Assembly: GCA_017303635.1 (NCBI GenBank)
Contig: JAFLCG010000001.1
Span: 186,001 to 250,000, forward strand
Direction of reading: 5' to 3'
Source: Anaerolineae bacterium
Lineage (GTDB): Bacteria; Chloroflexota; Anaerolineae; Aggregatilineales; Phototrophicaceae
Length of the DNA: 64,000 bases
A program made the translations under genes and the position numbers. The notes under the pieces were generated by a model. It made no database searches, was not told the DNA's origin, and saw only the letters and a program-made list of their open reading frames with translations. Shown one piece after another: positions 62,461 through 64,000 of this stretch; the stretch's first letter is position 1, and each line of letters opens with the position of its first letter.

Positions 62461-62749
62461 TGCCGGATTACCGCTTGTTCCCACCCCGCGCCCGCCACGC
62501 CTCGACCGCTGCCAACGCCTCCGGCGTGCCGAGGGCGATGGCGCGAGTACCGCACTGCCGCCGCCCACCAACTCCTGCCTCCGCTTCGGCGTCGAGGGGT
62601 GAGCATACCCGCCCGCTTCCTTGCGCCTAACGTGACATTCGACACTGGATGCCGCGATTCGGATAGGACTAATGTAAATATAAGTAGATTGTAATTCTCA
62701 TAAGCTAGTTAGACCTTCGTTTTTTTTCTTGAGTCGAAAGGAAGTAGCC
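62461..62749. other. Spacer with GC-rich fragment of no clear coding content
   Basis: 62466-62590 is GC-rich and its complement reads open in parts (ALGTPEALAAVEAWRAR in one frame) which may be a remnant of a lost gene. The region 62640-62740 turns AT-rich (T8 near 62721) and probably contains the promoter of the hydrolase gene. Nothing further supportable. Confidence 0.35.
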
Positions 62750-63853
62750 ATGTGCAAGAAATTAACTTGCTTCGTGATACTCCTGATGCTGAGTATCTCC
62801 TTCGGAACGGTTCTGTCGCAGGGGGCTGAATTGCCGCCTCTCACTGAACTGGGTCCCTATGGGATAGGCTTAACAAATGTGAAGTTGGTTGAAAGTCGGC
62901 TCGGCGACTGGGAACTGAACGTGTTTGTCTGGTACCCGGCCGACAAGACCGGAGGTAACTCGGTAATGCCCGATATGCTGGCGCGGAGAGATGCCCCGCC
63001 GGATAAGAGCGGCGCACCCTACCCGCTGATCATCTATTCTCCCTACTGGACAGGAAGTCCCGCTAGATTCTCTGAGGTTATCGAGCATCTGGTGTCACGG
63101 GGTTACGTTGTGGCAGGCACCCAGCACCACGACACACAACCAAATCGGTCTGCGTTGGTGGACCGCCCGCTGGATATTCTCCTGATGTTGGATGGCCTTG
63201 CGGCTCTCACGGACGGTGATCTGGCTGGAATGATGAACACCCAGGATGTCGGGCTGATGGGTTATTCACAGGGCGCCGAGACCGTTCTGCAAATGGTCGG
63301 GCTGCTGCGCGATCCCGTTCATTTCACCACTTGGTGTGCCGAACCACATCCTGAACTAAAAACTCCCGAATGCGACCCATCGGGGCCCAACCAGTCGGTA
63401 CAATGGCCTTTCGTCGAGATCGCAGACTATCGGACTCAATTGGGACTAGAGAATACGTCCGATGGACGTTGGGCGCCCTTCGGCGATCAGCGTATCCGCG
63501 CTGTTCTGGCTATGGCAGCTTGCGACTTCCCGCTGACGACAGAGGATATGCTGGCAGAAGTGACCACACCCACCATGCTCATGCACGGCAGCGCGGATGT
63601 ATCGTGCGATTACGAAGGCAACGCAGTGCGGACCTATACTTACCTCGGCACTGAGGATCGCTACCTGGTGACGCTGGTCGACGGGGATCACCTTGACTTC
63701 CTGGACTGGCCGATAGCGCCACAACACTTCGCCACAGCTTTCTTCGGCTATTACTTGCAGGGTGATGATACCTACCAATCGTATTTGACACCCGAAGCCG
63801 TGCCTACTTGGGATATTCCTGAACTGGCGTGGGGACCCCATGAGGGGGAATAG
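62750..63853 (+). CDS. Secreted alpha/beta hydrolase (PAF-acetylhydrolase/dienelactone-hydrolase-like)
   Basis: A 367-residue exported protein: signal peptide to about residue 24 (FVILLMLSISFGTVLSQ), then an alpha/beta hydrolase with nucleophile elbow GLMGYSQGAETVL (GYSQG Ser), the strand YPLIIYSPYWTGS before it, Asp region MLMHGSADVSCDY and catalytic His in DGDHLDF. The start FVWYPADKTGG matches the platelet-activating factor acetylhydrolase-like family. It probably cleaves an ester in the envelope or medium. AAAGGAAG precedes the ATG at 62750. Several Cys (WCAEPHPELKTPEC) may form a disulfide. Single gene. Confidence 0.9.
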   Translation: MCKKLTCFVILLMLSISFGTVLSQGAELPPLTELGPYGIGLTNVKLVESRLGDWELNVFVWYPADKTGGNSVMPDMLARRDAPPDKSGAPYPLIIYSPYWTGSPARFSEVIEHLVSRGYVVAGTQHHDTQPNRSALVDRPLDILLMLDGLAALTDGDLAGMMNTQDVGLMGYSQGAETVLQMVGLLRDPVHFTTWCAEPHPELKTPECDPSGPNQSVQWPFVEIADYRTQLGLENTSDGRWAPFGDQRIRAVLAMAACDFPLTTEDMLAEVTTPTMLMHGSADVSCDYEGNAVRTYTYLGTEDRYLVTLVDGDHLDFLDWPIAPQHFATAFFGYYLQGDDTYQSYLTPEAVPTWDIPELAWGPHEGE

Positions 63854-63942
63854 TCCCACCACTCAGGCACTCTCAGTCTTGGAGACCGTTTGAAAAGGTC
63901 AGATAATCGCTATCTTGAGAGCCGAGAAGAGTAACTCAACAG

Positions 63943-63969
63943 TCCCTTCTCCACTGCATGGAGAAGGGA
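63943..63969. terminator. Hairpin near the window end
   Basis: TCCCTTCTCC pairs perfectly with GGAGAAGGGA around a 7-base loop, about 90 bases after the hydrolase stop. The stem resembles the inner hairpin of the element at 58656. T-run is poor, so it may be a repeat fragment. Confidence 0.4.
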
Positions 63970-64000
63970 TTCATGAGTGGAGACGACTATTCAAATGGCT

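Noticed and set aside
62382..62645. 87-residue minus-strand ORF
   Set aside because: Partly made of repeat sequence and of Arg-rich low-quality composition; no ribosome binding site or homology recognised.

Overview
The window looks like chromosomal DNA from a member of the Chloroflexota, most likely the Anaerolineae or a sister class. This is an inference from gene content and style; no ribosomal or other universal marker protein is present. The supporting traits are moderately high GC, short operons mixed with single genes, many GT-C type membrane glycosyltransferases, a PknB-like kinase plus PP2C phosphatase plus LysM set, a sortase, large secreted proteins with Ig-like or beta-propeller folds, and abundant small palindromic repeats. 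Only two RNA genes are seen: RNase P RNA (11918-12278, minus) and tRNA-Arg(CCU) (24063-24135, minus).

Layout. 1-2312: a minus-strand operon (small secreted protein, GT4 glycosyltransferase, universal-stress-like protein cut by the window edge). 2409-6872: an NDH-2-like flavoprotein divergent from a response regulator/thioredoxin-reductase fusion, which is translationally coupled to a cNMP-domain histidine kinase. 7018-9863: a tandem PCuAC copper-chaperone protein and a secreted M1 peptidase. 9946-11893: an arsenic locus (ArsR, ACR3, DUF2180 zinc protein). 12333-17231: a tightly packed plus-strand cluster (GT-C, TPR, methyltransferase, Gfo/Idh/MocA, ECF41 sigma factor). 17198-23954: DUF2721, polyol dehydrogenase, PP2C, LysM, DoxX and a Ser/Thr kinase. 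24241-32680: a SnoaL-like protein, an unrecognised Ser-rich protein, GT2 and GT-C glycosyltransferases, a Crp/Fnr regulator, a UDP-sugar dehydrogenase and a GNAT. 32749-47592: a run of minus-strand cell-surface genes (VWA/Ig, beta-helix/cohesin-like, GT-C, beta-propeller, CopD-like, three-PDZ, large membrane protein). 47953-57459: metabolic and housekeeping genes, a sortase and a patatin. 57565-63853: DsbA/HxlR pair, then a TIR-NACHT-HEAT protein and a DUF559 nuclease among repeats, then a secreted alpha/beta hydrolase.

The most exciting stretch is 58642-62460. It holds a complete TIR-NACHT-HEAT (NLR-like STAND) gene, probably an abortive anti-phage system. On one side is a 186-bp palindromic element flanked by 14-bp near-identical direct repeats that overlap the stop codons of both neighbouring genes. 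On the other side is a small DUF559 endonuclease gene lying between two copies, in the same orientation, of a palindromic repeat. Elsewhere there is a 79-bp MITE-like family (17714-17792 with a perfect 9-bp target duplication, 57479-57557), a 30-bp perfect palindrome with a LexA-like core (17813-17842) that has a diverged relative at 51169-51196, and a heptamer tandem repeat that supplies the stop codon of an aminotransferase.

How genes work together: the RR-TrxR/kinase pair probably forms a redox or nucleotide-responsive signalling unit. The kinase, PP2C and LysM genes suggest Ser/Thr phospho-signalling linked to the envelope. The GT4, GT2, GT-C and UDP-sugar dehydrogenase genes point to synthesis of surface polysaccharide or glycoprotein. 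The large secreted proteins probably form the cell surface.
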